Below are positions 36,201-47,962 of a stretch of DNA of 64,000 nucleotides, piece by piece. The stretch spans positions 1,800,501 through 1,864,500 of the forward strand of contig CM072347.1 of NCBI GenBank assembly GCA_036874045.1. Reading direction: 5' to 3'. Both the position numbers and the translations under genes were made by a program. Numbering within the stretch: the stretch's first letter is position 1; every line of letters begins with the position of its first letter. The DNA is from Cymodocea nodosa (Eukaryota > Streptophyta > Magnoliopsida > Alismatales > Cymodoceaceae). The notes beneath the pieces are model-generated. The model was not told where the DNA came from, ran no database searches, and saw only the letters and a list, made by a program, of their open reading frames with translations.

Positions 36201-39200
36201 TTCGAAGATTTGCAGCAAAAGGGGATTGAAGAGATTATCAAAATATGTAAGGACGCCAAGTATACCACACAGGAAATTGAATGTTTGTTCAAAAATTGGG
36301 GGTTGGGAGAGGAGGAAACAAAAGTCCTTGAGACTCAAATGCTAAGTGATGAGGATAGAGAGGATGAAGAAGCTGATAGAACGTGCAAAATTGAATGGTA
36401 CAACATGGACCATGAGGAACTAAAAAATAAAGGAAAATCATTGAATGGAGAAGATGAAATGTCATTTCAACCCAGAGGAGATAATAAGATAGAGGTGGAT
36501 AAGCCATTTGATAAAAGAATGAGCTTGAAAATAATAAGCTCCTTTCAGCCAGGTGGTTGTCACAGTTGAAGGAAAGACGAGGAAGATACTGTCAAAGATG
36601 GTTGTCAGGCGGTGAAGTGGTAGCTATTGGTGGTGGGTGATTGGAGTTTGCATGACAGCTAAAGTACCATGAATATATATACACATACACATGAATATTA
36701 GAAGAGGAAAAAAGAAAATTGAGATTATCATTACTAATCAATTTGGATTTCATATACACACACATGGTGCTATTCCATTACGGTTAGATCGCATTTCAGT
36801 TGGACTTTGTGGGCACCACCAAGGGGTCCAAAAGACCCATGAGTCATAACTGCATTGCAATTTGTACGTGCGTCTATGTATATATTCAGGGGTCTCAATT
36901 ACTTTACATTACATAAATATCCAAATAACTATTAATCCATTCAATAGGTTTTTTCCATAAGAATTCATCTAGTCACATGCATACCTGAATATAAATGTCA
37001 AATATCCGTCTCCCAGAGCTCCTCTTTAAGCTACGATCATCAGGAAAAGCAATTTCTGCAAATTGGAGTTCGACAGTGTACATTCCATTTTCCATCCCTA
37101 GACCATAATATCTCAACGAAGATGGTGATAACCTTGCAGTCTGAAACAAATCTGGATCTGAAGTGTTCGCGATCTTGGAAGAAATGGTCTGTTTGAATTC
37201 AGGATTTTGAGATTCAAAAAATTTTCCAGTGCTACTAATTGCCCATCTTTTAGTATCTCTTACAAAATACGATGCAGTAGTGACATCATGATTGTCAGCC
37301 TCGTAATTTGTGCCATCAGATGATACAATTGTAGTACCACCACAGTTTATGGCAAAGGAGTAATCTGCAAAGCAATGGCAGATCTAACGTTTGCAAATGA
37401 AACAAATAGGATGGAGGCTATCCATGTTCCCATGAATTGGCAATATTCTTGTAATACGAAAAAATACTTACATCTTGGATGATCACGATAGCATGGGAAA
37501 TTTCGTTGCAAGCACTCCAAACCATTTGGAACAACACTAAAAATACAAAAATAGCATATGTTATATAAATATATATTGCATCAAAATTTTGAAATTTCAT
37601 TTACATAAAGACAGAAAGGGTATAGATAAGCACTTGTCAAAATCATCAATATCAAAGTTGTTGGCAACCAAGTTCCTGTAGTGAAAAGAACAAAAAAGGG
37701 CAAAGTTAATAAAAGAATAAGTTTTACTGAGCAGAGTTCAAGAAAAAAATATAAAATAACAATGAAAATGAAATGTATAACAGTATTTTCGCCTAAAATG
37801 TATGTGTTGTAGGAATAATATATAAATTGGCATTTGAAAATTTATTGTGCTGCTTATAACATGTGATGAATTTCAATATTCTTTATAAGAAATTAGAGTT
37901 TACAAGTAGTTTGTATTTATTCCACTCTAATGCAATAGCATGAACATGAAGCATGTAATTTCATTTAATCAATGAAGAAAGCTACACAACCAAGTTTGAT
38001 TGGTGTCAAGAATTCAACATTGGGTTCTCATTATTTATTTTACAAAGTAGTTTTCTATAAAATGTGCAATTAAATAATCAACTAGTAGGACTAGCATTGC
38101 AAAAAATTCAGGGATCCATTTTCTCTTTAGGATAAAGTTTCTGATCATTTGTTACAGAAGATGTTAGCATTAGCAACAAGATAAAAAAGCATCTAGTAAA
38201 CACATTACAATTGAAGATTCTTTTCATTAGCCCAAGAAGGAATACTTCCCGATAGCTCATTGTAAGATAAATCACTGCAAAAAGTAGAAAACATCATCTA
38301 TCAAACATTAAGTAAAAATATACAAATAATAAGCCAGATGGCATGACATACATATTTAAAAGATTTCCAGACTTCTTCCTTGGTATGTTACCAGATATGC
38401 TATTATTTCCAAGAAACCTACAACACAAGATGAAATTATTAGAAGCATAAAAATGACATTTCAATTAGAAATTTGGAAGTTAACGCACTCTGGTTGAATC
38501 TACTCACAAGTATTGAAGTGACTTCATATTAAAAAGAGCAGGTGGAAGTGTGCCCATGAGATTATTGAAGCTCAAATCCCTGAAATGATCAAAAGACAAA
38601 GACAATGAGAAACTTAGATTTGCAGTTTGATGTAAAGGAAATTTAAATGAAATAAACAACACTCACAGATGTTTCATTTTTAGAAACTTCCTAATGCCAA
38701 TTGGAATGGTATCAGAAATCTTAGCATTTCTTAATATCCTGTTAAAACATGAATAACATTCCAGCAATTTGTAAAATCATATTGATATTGTGAGAACATA
38801 AGAAATAAGTGAAAGAAGATTGATTTCATTAGTAAATATAAGACTTTTCTATATGTAGATATTATATAGAGAAGAAAAATATAATTTAAGCAGTGTGGGA
38901 CGAAACCTACAACACATATATTACTTGAATACATTACTTACTCTAACACTCTTTTAAGCTAGAGTTTTCAGCTTACACCAGACTTAATAATAATTCTACA
39001 AACTTAAACATAGTACAAAATAACAGATACATAAAAGAACATTACAAAAGTTGTTGCAGCATTAATAACAACAAAATGTAGTAGTAGTAGTTGTTGTTGT
39101 AGTAGTAGTGGCAATAGGAATAATTTGTGATAAGTATAAGAAGAGTTATATCCTAGAAAGTAGTAAATTAACCATTGGATGATACAATCTAAGACATTAA

Positions 39201-42200
39201 TGGTTCTTTAAGCAGCGGTAGTAACAAAAATAATCTGAAATAAGTCTATGAAAATATATTTCTCTAATAGTAGTAGATAAACCATGCGATGATATAATAT
39301 CCTTAGGAGTAAAGATAGGTAGTGGAAGTGGTTGCAATGGAGGTGGTAGTTGCAACAATAACTAAAGTAAGGATGATGTAGCAGTGTAAGGCCTCAATGG
39401 TGGTAAGGAACTTGAGGTGTGAGGGTTGCAAAACCCTTGTCAATGGTAATTATGGTAAGAGGGGAGGATTGCAAAACCCCTATTGATGACAGCAAGAGGT
39501 AAGGTTGGGTGGGAGAAAAGGTGGTGAGAGGTGGCAATTGGTGGTTACTCTAGGGTTTGAACCTTGGCTGGTAGAGGCCGATGACAAAAGTGGAGCCAAT
39601 GACAAACAAGAAAGGAAGGAATGTAGACAAGAGTAGAGTTGACAGTAAGAAATGACTCAAGATGTGGGAGGAGGGGCACCAATGGCCTTGAAGCTTGGCC
39701 ATTTATGATTGGGAGGAGGGTGGTGGCTAGACTCTATACTCTAATATCATATAATATTCTAATTCAAAACCAATTGACTAGACCAAAGGGATTTATCATT
39801 ATATAAGTCTAGATTTTGTACCTTTTCTATTTGATTTGGGACTTTTCCAATACTTCCCTTTATAACTTACTTTATATGTTTACAAATATCCACAGGTAGA
39901 TGTAGATGAGCTTACTCTAATACTGTATGAGAACATACAAAATAGATGAATGATTTCATTAGTAAACAAAAGACCTCTGTATATAGAGATTACATAGATA
40001 AAACAAAAATAACTTAAGCAAAATGAGACTAAACCCATAATACACAAATAATTCTAATACATTATTTATTCTAACAAATATTTTACAAAATAGAATAATA
40101 GAGAGTGAATTTTTGATAATCTTACAATGTGACCAAGGACGTCATATTTCCAATAAATCCCAAAGATGAGGTTCCATTCAGCAAGTCACCAAGATGCCTG
40201 AACCAATGAATGAAGTGAAAAATGGAGGAGCAGCTAACTTCAAAATAAACATGGGAAATATTTAATGCTTGCTAAGAATTTACTGGCTTTTCTTTATGCC
40301 ATGACAGGCACTACAAATGGTTATACACCATGTAGTACCAGGAACCTATGCAATTCAAAAGTAAGCATACTCACAGATCATTTAGTCCTTGAAGATTACC
40401 AAAACTTGAAGGAATGGGACCTTGAAAGAAATTTCCTTGAAGCATCCTACAACAAGTGTGAAGTGAGGAGTTAGACATTATAAAAATTACATGGAACAAC
40501 ATTAATACAACACAAGACAGGTATAACAAGTAATATCATAAAAACTTCTTCTTACAAGGTTCGAAGATTTGTCAAATTTCCAAGAAACTGAGGAACTTTT
40601 CCTCCAAGATTATTGTCAGATGCAGTCCTGTAGTGAGAACAACATAGACAATTATTCATATTTTCATGTAAAATTCTTGAGTAGCTGGTCTGTATGACAT
40701 AGTTAAATGTTAAAAATTTACATGATCTTTAGCCTCTTAAGCTTTGCGAATGTTGGTGGAATTTCACCACTAACGCCCATACTATCTATATACCTGTTGA
40801 AAAAAAAAAGTGTTAGATGATCACCCTCTCTTCCCTTTTATGGTTTTACCACAGAATGTCAACGAGTCACATGATAGAAAATTCTCTGATTAATAGACAC
40901 TTGCATTTGTTCTATACTTTTCAAGTTCCCAAGCTCTGGAGGAAGCGAACCACTAAAGTTATTCATTCCCATACCTCTGCAAATAGAAAATACTCATCAA
41001 ACCTTAAGTGCCTTTGTCATAAGAAAATGTACACACACTATGTAGTGTCCACAATTAAAGAATTATTTATCTCACAGCGAAATAAGTTCTTGAAGATTTC
41101 CAAGCTCCTTTGGTATATCTCCTGATAATGCATTTTTACCTATGCTCCTTTAGCATAAAGAAGTAAAATATTAATCCATATATACAAAAATAAAACCAGC
41201 CATTCATAATAGTACCACAATTATTTATATATAAAACTTACAAGTATTTCATTTCTGAAAAGTTTCCGAAGAATGCTGGTAGAGGACCAACCAAGTAATT
41301 ATCAGCAATTTGCCTGCAACTCAGAAAAGTTTAAAATATGCTTGAATGATGTTGATAAAATTTTGAAAATCATATTTTTCACTAGGAAGCGGATATTTTA
41401 TGCGAGTTTAAAATCTTTAATGAGAGAAGGAGGAAATAAACATGAGTGGACTCTTTTTTTTCAATGAATTGAATATGACTACGTTAAGCATGCCATTTTT
41501 TATTATTCTTTCATGTCATCGTGTGAAATATGCAATCATGATAGAAAGGTACCTGAAACTCTTTCTAAAAGACAAGGGTTAACAGTGGAAATGATTCATC
41601 CACTAATGATATTACAAGGTTTCTAATCTATGTTTTGATCATAAGGAAATGAATGATGGAATTGATTGATGAGCCTGTATGGTCCTTAGGCATTAGTGTC
41701 AGACAGGCAATCCACTTGTGAAAGGGGTCTGCCCTACAGACACGCTCATTGCCAAAAGATGACTGCATACTGAAGCACATTTGGCAATCTCAGTGCCACT
41801 CTAGTACATTTGTGATGAATATTATTGGATCAAATGTAAAATAAGAGTTTGAATTTTGATCTTTCAAATCAACATCCAAATAACTACAAAATGGAATCAG
41901 ATTACCACATAAATCCTTGAAAAGAACAAGAATGAATTTATTCTTACCATTATCTACATGCAAGATTGTTGAATACAATACATGCCATTTTTGTGAGCAT
42001 ACACTTTAAATTTAAACGAATATAGTCAATAAGACTTACAGGTTATCTAGCTTCGATAAATTCTTGAGCTCATCTGGAATAGTCCCTGTGATATTTAATT
42101 TAAATGCAGTCCTAAGAAACAACAAGATCTGTGAGGAACAAGACAAGATAACATGAAAGAGAAGTGTACATCTTCCCAAAATTATCTATTGCAAATGGAA

Positions 42201-43481
42201 ATTCCTCTTATATTTATTTACGAAATGCTAAAGCCATTTTGTAATCTATGAAAATTTATTTAATAAATGTCCAAATATTTAAAATGTTATGTGTATTGGT
42301 TTTGACGTAGAAAAAGTAATAGTACATATATATTCAAAATACCCCTCTTCAATATGAAATATATATATCTATATATCCAAAGGCTTTAAAATATATTATA
42401 CTCTTAGAGAGGTGTTTAAATTATCTAAAATATCATAGCTTTTTAGATAAAATTATTTAAGAAATTATATACTCTTAGATAAGAATCCAAACCATTTAAA
42501 ATATTACATACTTTTAGATAAGAATTTAAACTATCTAAAATATTATATATCGAGAAGAAACTAAACTATCTAAGATATCGTATATTTTTAAATAGGAATC
42601 TAAATCATTTACATAATATGAAAAGATATTCACGTAGGCCGTATAGATGTCAAAAATAGATTTTAAAATATTTTCTGCCGCTTTTGTTATAAATTTGAAT
42701 TACACAACATCGTTCGTATTTTAGTTTATAAACAACGAAATAGATATGTATATTTTCATATTATGTATATTTTGATATAACTAATTGACATAATATAAAC
42801 CAAAAATATTCATCTTTAAAGACGTAAGATGGTGCAAAGTTAAAAGTTAATTCTTAAAAAATTTCAAATAATACAAACTATACGTATCTGAACAACAATA
42901 TTATCTGTGATGCAAAAAAAAATTCTTCCAAAACATTAGCAATGTTGTTGTCGTTATGATAACGAAGGAGGAGATGGGCGGTGACTCACAGTCTGATGAT
43001 ATGACAAGTAGAGCCATTGTTGCTGCTACAGTCACACAAGATTGATGGATTGAATAGATCATAGTTATCCCTAATTTTGTCATCTGCCGTTCTCGCGTAC
43101 CCAGTGCAAGGATCACCATTGCCAGTGTCATTCCAAGGTAGGTTGGACATGGTGGATGAGATGTTCCACTTCCTGAATATGGAGTTCAATGCCTCAACTG
43201 CACAATATATAAGAGGATCGGAGCTTGTTAGCTATTATTCCCCATAACTCTTGTAAATTAAACAACAGCACATATACATGATTGGCTGATCTGAAGAGGA
43301 GGAAGCAATGAATACCTTCAGTTGGGTCCGTTCTGGGAGACGGTTGGTTGCTTTGAGCTCCTGCATGTTGGAGGAACAGAGCGGCAGCAATATTAAACAT
43401 TATCAAGGCTAAGGAACGTAGCGGTGGAGAGAAGGTGGCTTCTGCAGTACTCTTCATCTTCATCTTCATCATTATCATCAT
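33274..43481 (-). CDS. Gene C: LRR-malectin receptor-like serine/threonine kinase, intact, stop codon from a Copia LTR
   Basis: Twenty-four exons: 43481-43316, 43197-42990, LRRs 42111-42040, 41313-41242, 41147-41076, 40976-40905 (GC donor), 40793-40722, 40627-40556, 40446-40375, 40197-40126, 38738-38667, 38579-38508, 38417-38352, 38274-38209, then 37675-37634, 37536-37472, malectin 37364-36985 and 35727-35529, transmembrane 35409-35242, kinase 35125-35007, 34590-34380, 34140-33909, 33823-33673, 33606-33274. The sum is 3126 nt, 1041 aa. Signal peptide ends about AGAQ; malectin about 445-637; kinase from about 694. Kinase motifs are GVGGLG (Phe to Leu in the loop), [19 protein letters not shown] and APE, so activity is plausible. 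The C-terminus reads [10 protein letters not shown], where Cys-stop is LTR sequence. A TATA box lies 66 nt upstream of the start. The closest paralogue is A. Confidence 0.92.
34258..34292. repeat. (CT)n/(CA)n microsatellite in a gene C intron
   Basis: A run of CT dinucleotides followed by a short CA stretch, in the intron between kinase exons 2 and 3. Confidence 0.85.
35905..36130. repeat. LTR-type tract and 44-bp repeats in gene C malectin intron
   Basis: Counterpart of 2085-2370 in gene A. It starts with 'gggctagaatcagtgtgtac' and has two or three copies of the 'ccttagcttgttacat' unit, then leads into the LINE 5' ORF fragment. Confidence 0.6.
36135..36569 (+). mobile_element. LINE 5' fragment in gene C malectin intron
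   Basis: A 142-codon open frame (36141-36569) on the plus strand encodes a Lys/Glu-rich protein fragment with no domain I can name. It matches 2380-2790 in gene A, where the LINE endonuclease and reverse-transcriptase remains follow. In C everything equivalent to 2760-6110 of A is missing, and sequence matching A resumes near 36540. Being open is probably chance survival, since the A copy is frameshifted. Confidence 0.6.
38805..40085. repeat. LTR-like tracts and simple repeats in the large gene C LRR intron
   Basis: Copies of the 8330-type tract lie near 38805-38995 and 39925-40080. Between them are (TAG)n and (TTG)n runs near 39075-39115 and a purine-rich stretch at 39330-39720. The intron (38739-40125) is homologous to 8237-11368 of gene A but about 1.7 kb shorter. 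It lacks the CT tract, the SINE-like segment and the 90-bp minisatellite. Confidence 0.5.
40903..40904 (-). other. GC splice donor after LRR exon 4 of gene C
   Basis: Same GCAAGT donor as gene A. Use of GC gives the 72-nt in-phase exon 40976-40905. Use of the GT four bases on would shift the frame of an otherwise intact 1041-aa gene. Confidence 0.78.
42280..42640. repeat. AT-rich repeat with a recurring 'tcttagataagaat' unit
   Basis: Phrases like 'actcttagataagaatccaaa' and 'cttttagataagaatttaaa' recur at about 50-bp spacing between 42390 and 42620, in the intron between the cap exon and LRR exon 1 of gene C. Read on the other strand they resemble the 90-bp unit at 10620-10985. Confidence 0.55.
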
Positions 43482-43546
43482 CTTCGGAGAGGAACAAGAA
43501 GCATATAGCAAGGCTCAGGAACAAGGAACCGACGCTGCTGCTACTG

Positions 43547-43553
43547 TTTTATA
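43547..43553 (-). promoter_or_regulatory. TATA box of gene C
   Basis: Minus-strand TATAAAA in the context CTATAAAACAG, 66 nt upstream of the ATG at 43481, the same arrangement as gene A. Confidence 0.65.
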
Positions 43554-43793
43554 GACACGTACAATGCAATTTGTCTCTTTGCAATAAACGACCAACTCCT
43601 ATCTTCGTTGAAACCAAACAACAAAATAAAAAAAGTTGTATACATCTGCACGTACTTAATTTCATTCAAAGGTCAATCCCGTATCCAAATATCAAAGCCT
43701 GCCCTTTCACAATGCGAGATCTTTGGCCCCGGCTGAAGAAGTTTCAGCAAATGCGTCTGTTTGGTTTTTTAATATTAACAATCGATTTCTTTG

Positions 43794-43794
<1 letters not shown>

Positions 43795-43826
<32 letters not shown>
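43795..43826. repeat. (TA)n microsatellite
   Basis: About twelve TA units followed by TATG units, in the spacer upstream of gene C. A second (TA)n run lies at about 46943-46963. Confidence 0.85.
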
Positions 43827-43828
<2 letters not shown>

Positions 43829-44029
43829 GTTCAACCCCGAGGATTGTGGAGAAGAGAAGAATGGATAGCTGTTGAGTTTTTGACAGGTTTGAAGTGATAT
43901 GTTCTTAATTTCTTGAACGTATGCAGATTCTGTAAGATGAGGATATATGTATGCTTAATTAATCGTTGTTGGTTGTTGATTTCATCCTATTCCAATGAAA
44001 ATTTATTCTACGTACGTACCTTTAGATAA

Positions 44030-44560
44030 TGAATTTTTATTGCACAAATATTTATTTTAATTTCAAATAATAATAATAATATAAATTTAGAAGGATGACG
44101 ACATATGTATCCATGAAACGAGAGTCAAACCTACGAGCATGCATACATATAAGGTTGGAGGGTCACCACACCACGCAATCACGTTCTTCTTCTTCTTCTT
44201 CTTCTTTCGTCTCACGTTCGTATGTTGACGTTAATTTCCAACCCCATGCGCTACGATAATCGATGATTTCACGTAGAATCTCAGAAATCGGTCAAAATTG
44301 AACTTCTTCTTTTCGATTTTACGCCTTCAGAAAAATGACTCATTGCAAACTGTTCAAATTCTTTTCGATTTTCCTTAAAATCCATTGCGTCAACCATGTC
44401 TGAACAAAATTTCTAAAAATCATAACTACGCAAAATCTAAGACTTTTAAAATTTGCCTCAAACCAAACGTAACTGTTTAATTTTTTTTTTGTTTGTCTTT
44501 ACCCATGAGTTCGATTACTTGTCATAAAAGATTAATTTGAAGCTACATTTTGTGTCGTTC
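44030..44560. repeat. Spacer repeat copy upstream of gene C
   Basis: Contains 'tttcaaataataataataat', a GAGTCAAACCTACGAGCA block, 'cacgcaatcacg' and the 'cgattttccttaaaatccat' tail. A further partial tail copy is at 44890-45260. The 59440-59800 copy is the closest relative. Confidence 0.6.
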
Positions 44561-45601
44561 TTTTTGTTCATTATTCACATTCTCATTTATTATTATCTTT
44601 ATTTATTTGTGATTTATTCGTATTCTTATTTATTTATTCATCATTGGCTAGAAAACGCCCGGGGGGCTCGTGCCATCTTCTTTCGTCTCACTTTCAAACC
44701 TTAAGACGTCGACATTTTTTGTTTCGTCAGATTTTATATTTTATCAAAACAACATTTTCCCACTAATCCCTTAAGAAAAATCGTGTACGGAATAAAATCT
44801 TGCTTAAGTTTGAAGATGTTGTAATTATTAGGGTTTAGAGTTGATTATTGACCAAAAAGTCATTGGAACACGTGATTTTCAATTGAATTTGAATTTTTTT
44901 TTTTTTAAAGTTATGATATAATCCAGTGTTGCGAATGTAGAAGTTAGAACTTATGTTTAAAAAGATGGTGAAGATTTTCCCACGTTCGAATTTGAACGTT
45001 GACGGCTAACGTTTTGAATTTTTTTAAAAGTCTGAATTTCGATAAATTCTATTTTAAAATTAATTTTCAAAAATTCCGTAAACTTAATCACAACGAACTG
45101 TCTAAATTCTTTTCTAATTTCCTTAAAATCTTTGAGTACACAAAATCTAAGGCTTTTTAAATTTGTCTCAGACGAAACGTAAGCGCTTCTTTTGTCCCTG
45201 CCGATGAGTTTATTTATCATTAGAGATTAATTTGGAGCCAGATTTCGAGCCGTGTTCGTTCATTATACATATTCTCATTTATTACTATCTTTATTTATTT
45301 GTGATTTATTATTCTTGTTTATTTATTCATATTCTTATTTATTATCATTAGATTGGAACAGGAAAGTGAACATATAACAACCATAAATTGAATTTGACCG
45401 TTGACAGTTACCTTCTGGAATCATTTTAAAAGCCTAGATTTGCTTCGTCTCACTTGTCCATGTATGATAGTTTGAATAAAATTTATTTTACTTTCAAATG
45501 ATCGATCATGTCAAATTTTGCAAGATGGCACACAACTTTAACACGTAGAGCATATTATATTCATCAAACAATTATGGTATTGCAATTGATGACGATCTAA
45601 C

Positions 45602-46020
45602 TTGTTTTCTTATTTTATTTGGTTTACTCCTCTCATGTTATGGGACTTACGATTTATTGCATTCATACCAGTAGACGTCGGCATCTCGTCACACCAACAG
45701 CATGCAATTGTCGGATCAGGTTTTGATGAGTTGTTGAGGACAACTTCAAAATCAAATCTTCAAAGTACTTCTATTGATCAAGGTGAAAAAAATAGCAATG
45801 CAAGCGTTAATATAGATTTGCCTCCTAGTTTTGCGGTGAGAGATTCATCTCTGGTAAGAAAAAACAAAGGAGGGCCTACCCATGGTCAACAGATAAAATC
45901 TTCTATTGACATCAATTGCTCACAAAAGAAGAAAAAAAATGTGCAAAGGATGTAATATTACAAGGACATTATATTAGTACTTGTCCCAATGTACATTTGT
46001 AATATTACATTCGTTATTTC
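45602..46020 (+). pseudogene. Fragment of a FAR1/FHY3-like (Mutator transposase-derived) gene, C-terminal part
   Basis: The open frame 45602-45955 ends in a segment typical of FAR1-related proteins: a run like VRDSSLVRKNKG, then GQQIKSSID and SQKKKK. The following zinc-knuckle-like C-terminus is split over two frames: CKGCN at about 45940-45955 and GHYISTCPN just after it. Joining them needs a one-base shift, so this is a broken end. The first part of the frame has no recognisable domain, and the SWIM and MULE domains are absent. It could be a captured piece in a Mutator-like transposon. No terminal inverted repeats were found by eye. Confidence 0.5.
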
Positions 46021-47962
46021 AGGTATCAGTCAACTATCTTACTTGATTGAAAATAAGTTGTACTGGTTGAAAAATTTGTTATATAAATTCATTTGGGTAC
46101 TTTCTAATTTCATATTAGAAGTAGTCCCTTTATATCATGTTCGGGAAAAATTAAGTTTTAAATTTATAAACTGTAATTGCATGGGGTCTATTGAAGAATA
46201 TCAGCATGTATAGGTCAATTTATGGGGGGAGTTGGAGCTATTAAATAAGGTTTTAATTGTTACTTTTAATCTAAATTAGGATTAGTTTGGTTAAATTATA
46301 TTAATCCTAAATTTATTTGTTAATTAGATTTAAATATTGATACATTACACTGATACTAACTTTATAATTTACAAAAACCTAAACTACCAAGGGAAAGTCA
46401 TATTTTCGGTGATCTGCATTGAATGTTTGGTGGCTCGCACCATACATTTGATGGGTGCACCTGAATGTTTGGTACTTTGCATCGTAATTTGTAATCCTCA
46501 AGTCTTACGAAGTTCTTATTCATCTTTGAAAAGTCGTGACTTAAAATATAACTTTAAAATTCACACTTGTTAGAAAGCTTTCAAGTCTACTATTAACAAA
46601 AATTATCGAAATCAAACTTTAAAAATATCTGTTCTAACTGTTGTTGCAATCAATAGAATTCAAATGTTTTGGCATCTATGTAAAAAAAATAGTGTGTAAA
46701 ATAAGATTTAGTTTATCGAAGAAAGTAAAAATTAATCATATTCACAGATACCAAAGATTAGCAACTATTAGCTTTAGAAACTTAAAGATATTCTTCAAAG
46801 ATAAATTTACCTTTCGTGCGGAAGGAGACAAGGATGCAAGAAGAGATTACACACGTTGAAGGAAATAAATTTCACCATTAAATTTCATCTGAACGGTGAC
46901 CTATAAAAAAAACTACTGTAGACAGCTATAGATTCACCGAACTTATATATATATATATATATATGCATTCTAAACAAAATAGAAAACAAAGCTAATTATT
47001 GCTTTCGCTCTCTAATTCATCATCTCATTTGTAAAAGATGGAACCTACAGAATTTGTATTAACATCAACATTATTTGAATTTGTGTTGCATCACAACTAC
47101 ACTTTCCACTTAGAATGTGCATCTTTGATAACTTCAACACTAGATCCAGTAACAAATTTTATAACCAAAAAATAGAAAGATTAGCAATGCTATCAAATAT
47201 TGTGGTAATATTTATAGTAGTATGACTAAAAATTCAATTATTTTTATTATTTCAACAAACCTAGAAAAAAGCAATTAACATGCCATGGCATGATTGATGA
47301 ACAATTTGGAATAGTTCAGGTTAAACACCAAGGTAAGGAAATTTTTATTAAAAAAAAGGTCTACCACTACTCGAAAGGAAAGTTTAGATCTCACTAACCT
47401 TCCAACAATCAACAAAAAGAGCTAATAGTATTTCTAGATTAACCACATTTAGTCAAATTTTCTGTAGTTAACAGTTGATCATAAATACAAAGTCAACAAG
47501 GCAGCTTAGGCTTTAGAGGCGTTTTAGATTTCATTTGTAAAGGTTGAATCTAACCCCACCATCAATAAAAACGTTGTAATAAGACTTAACTGATAAACCT
47601 TTGGAAGGATAATAATTCCAAAGAATTTAGTCATAGTCATTAGATAAATAGATTGAGTTGATAATATTAACGAATTTAGAAGTAAAATCTTTAAAATTTG
47701 AGCCCAAGAGATCTTGGATTCTCTTACAGGGAGAAGATAGGGAGGCTGCACCTGTAACAGAAATTTTGAAATTTTTAAAAATACAATGTAGATCAAGAAA
47801 AATATATTTCAGAATGTCAACGTCATCCCACTTATTATCCTTGAAAAGAGCGAGTTGATTTTCCTTGATTAGGATAAAGACTACGGAATGTATGCATACT
47901 AATCCAACGTGGAAAAGTTCAATATCCAAGCTTCACAGATTAGAAGAAAAGAGAGCACACCC
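46021..47962. other. Spacer downstream of gene D, no gene recognised
   Basis: AT-rich with several short open frames. Two overlapping minus-strand frames at 47524-47929 have no motif I recognise and sit in different phases. The last 80 bp before 47963 resemble the 3' flanks of B and E. Confidence 0.55.

Noticed and set aside
43424-43897. 157-codon plus-strand open frame with a Ser-rich start
   Set aside because: It overlaps exon 1 and the promoter of gene C in antisense and ends in a (TA)n tract. No domain.
47524-47929. Two overlapping minus-strand frames of 90 and 100 codons downstream of gene D
   Set aside because: Different phases, no recognisable motif, no splice-compatible link to gene D, whose stop codon lies further along at 47963.
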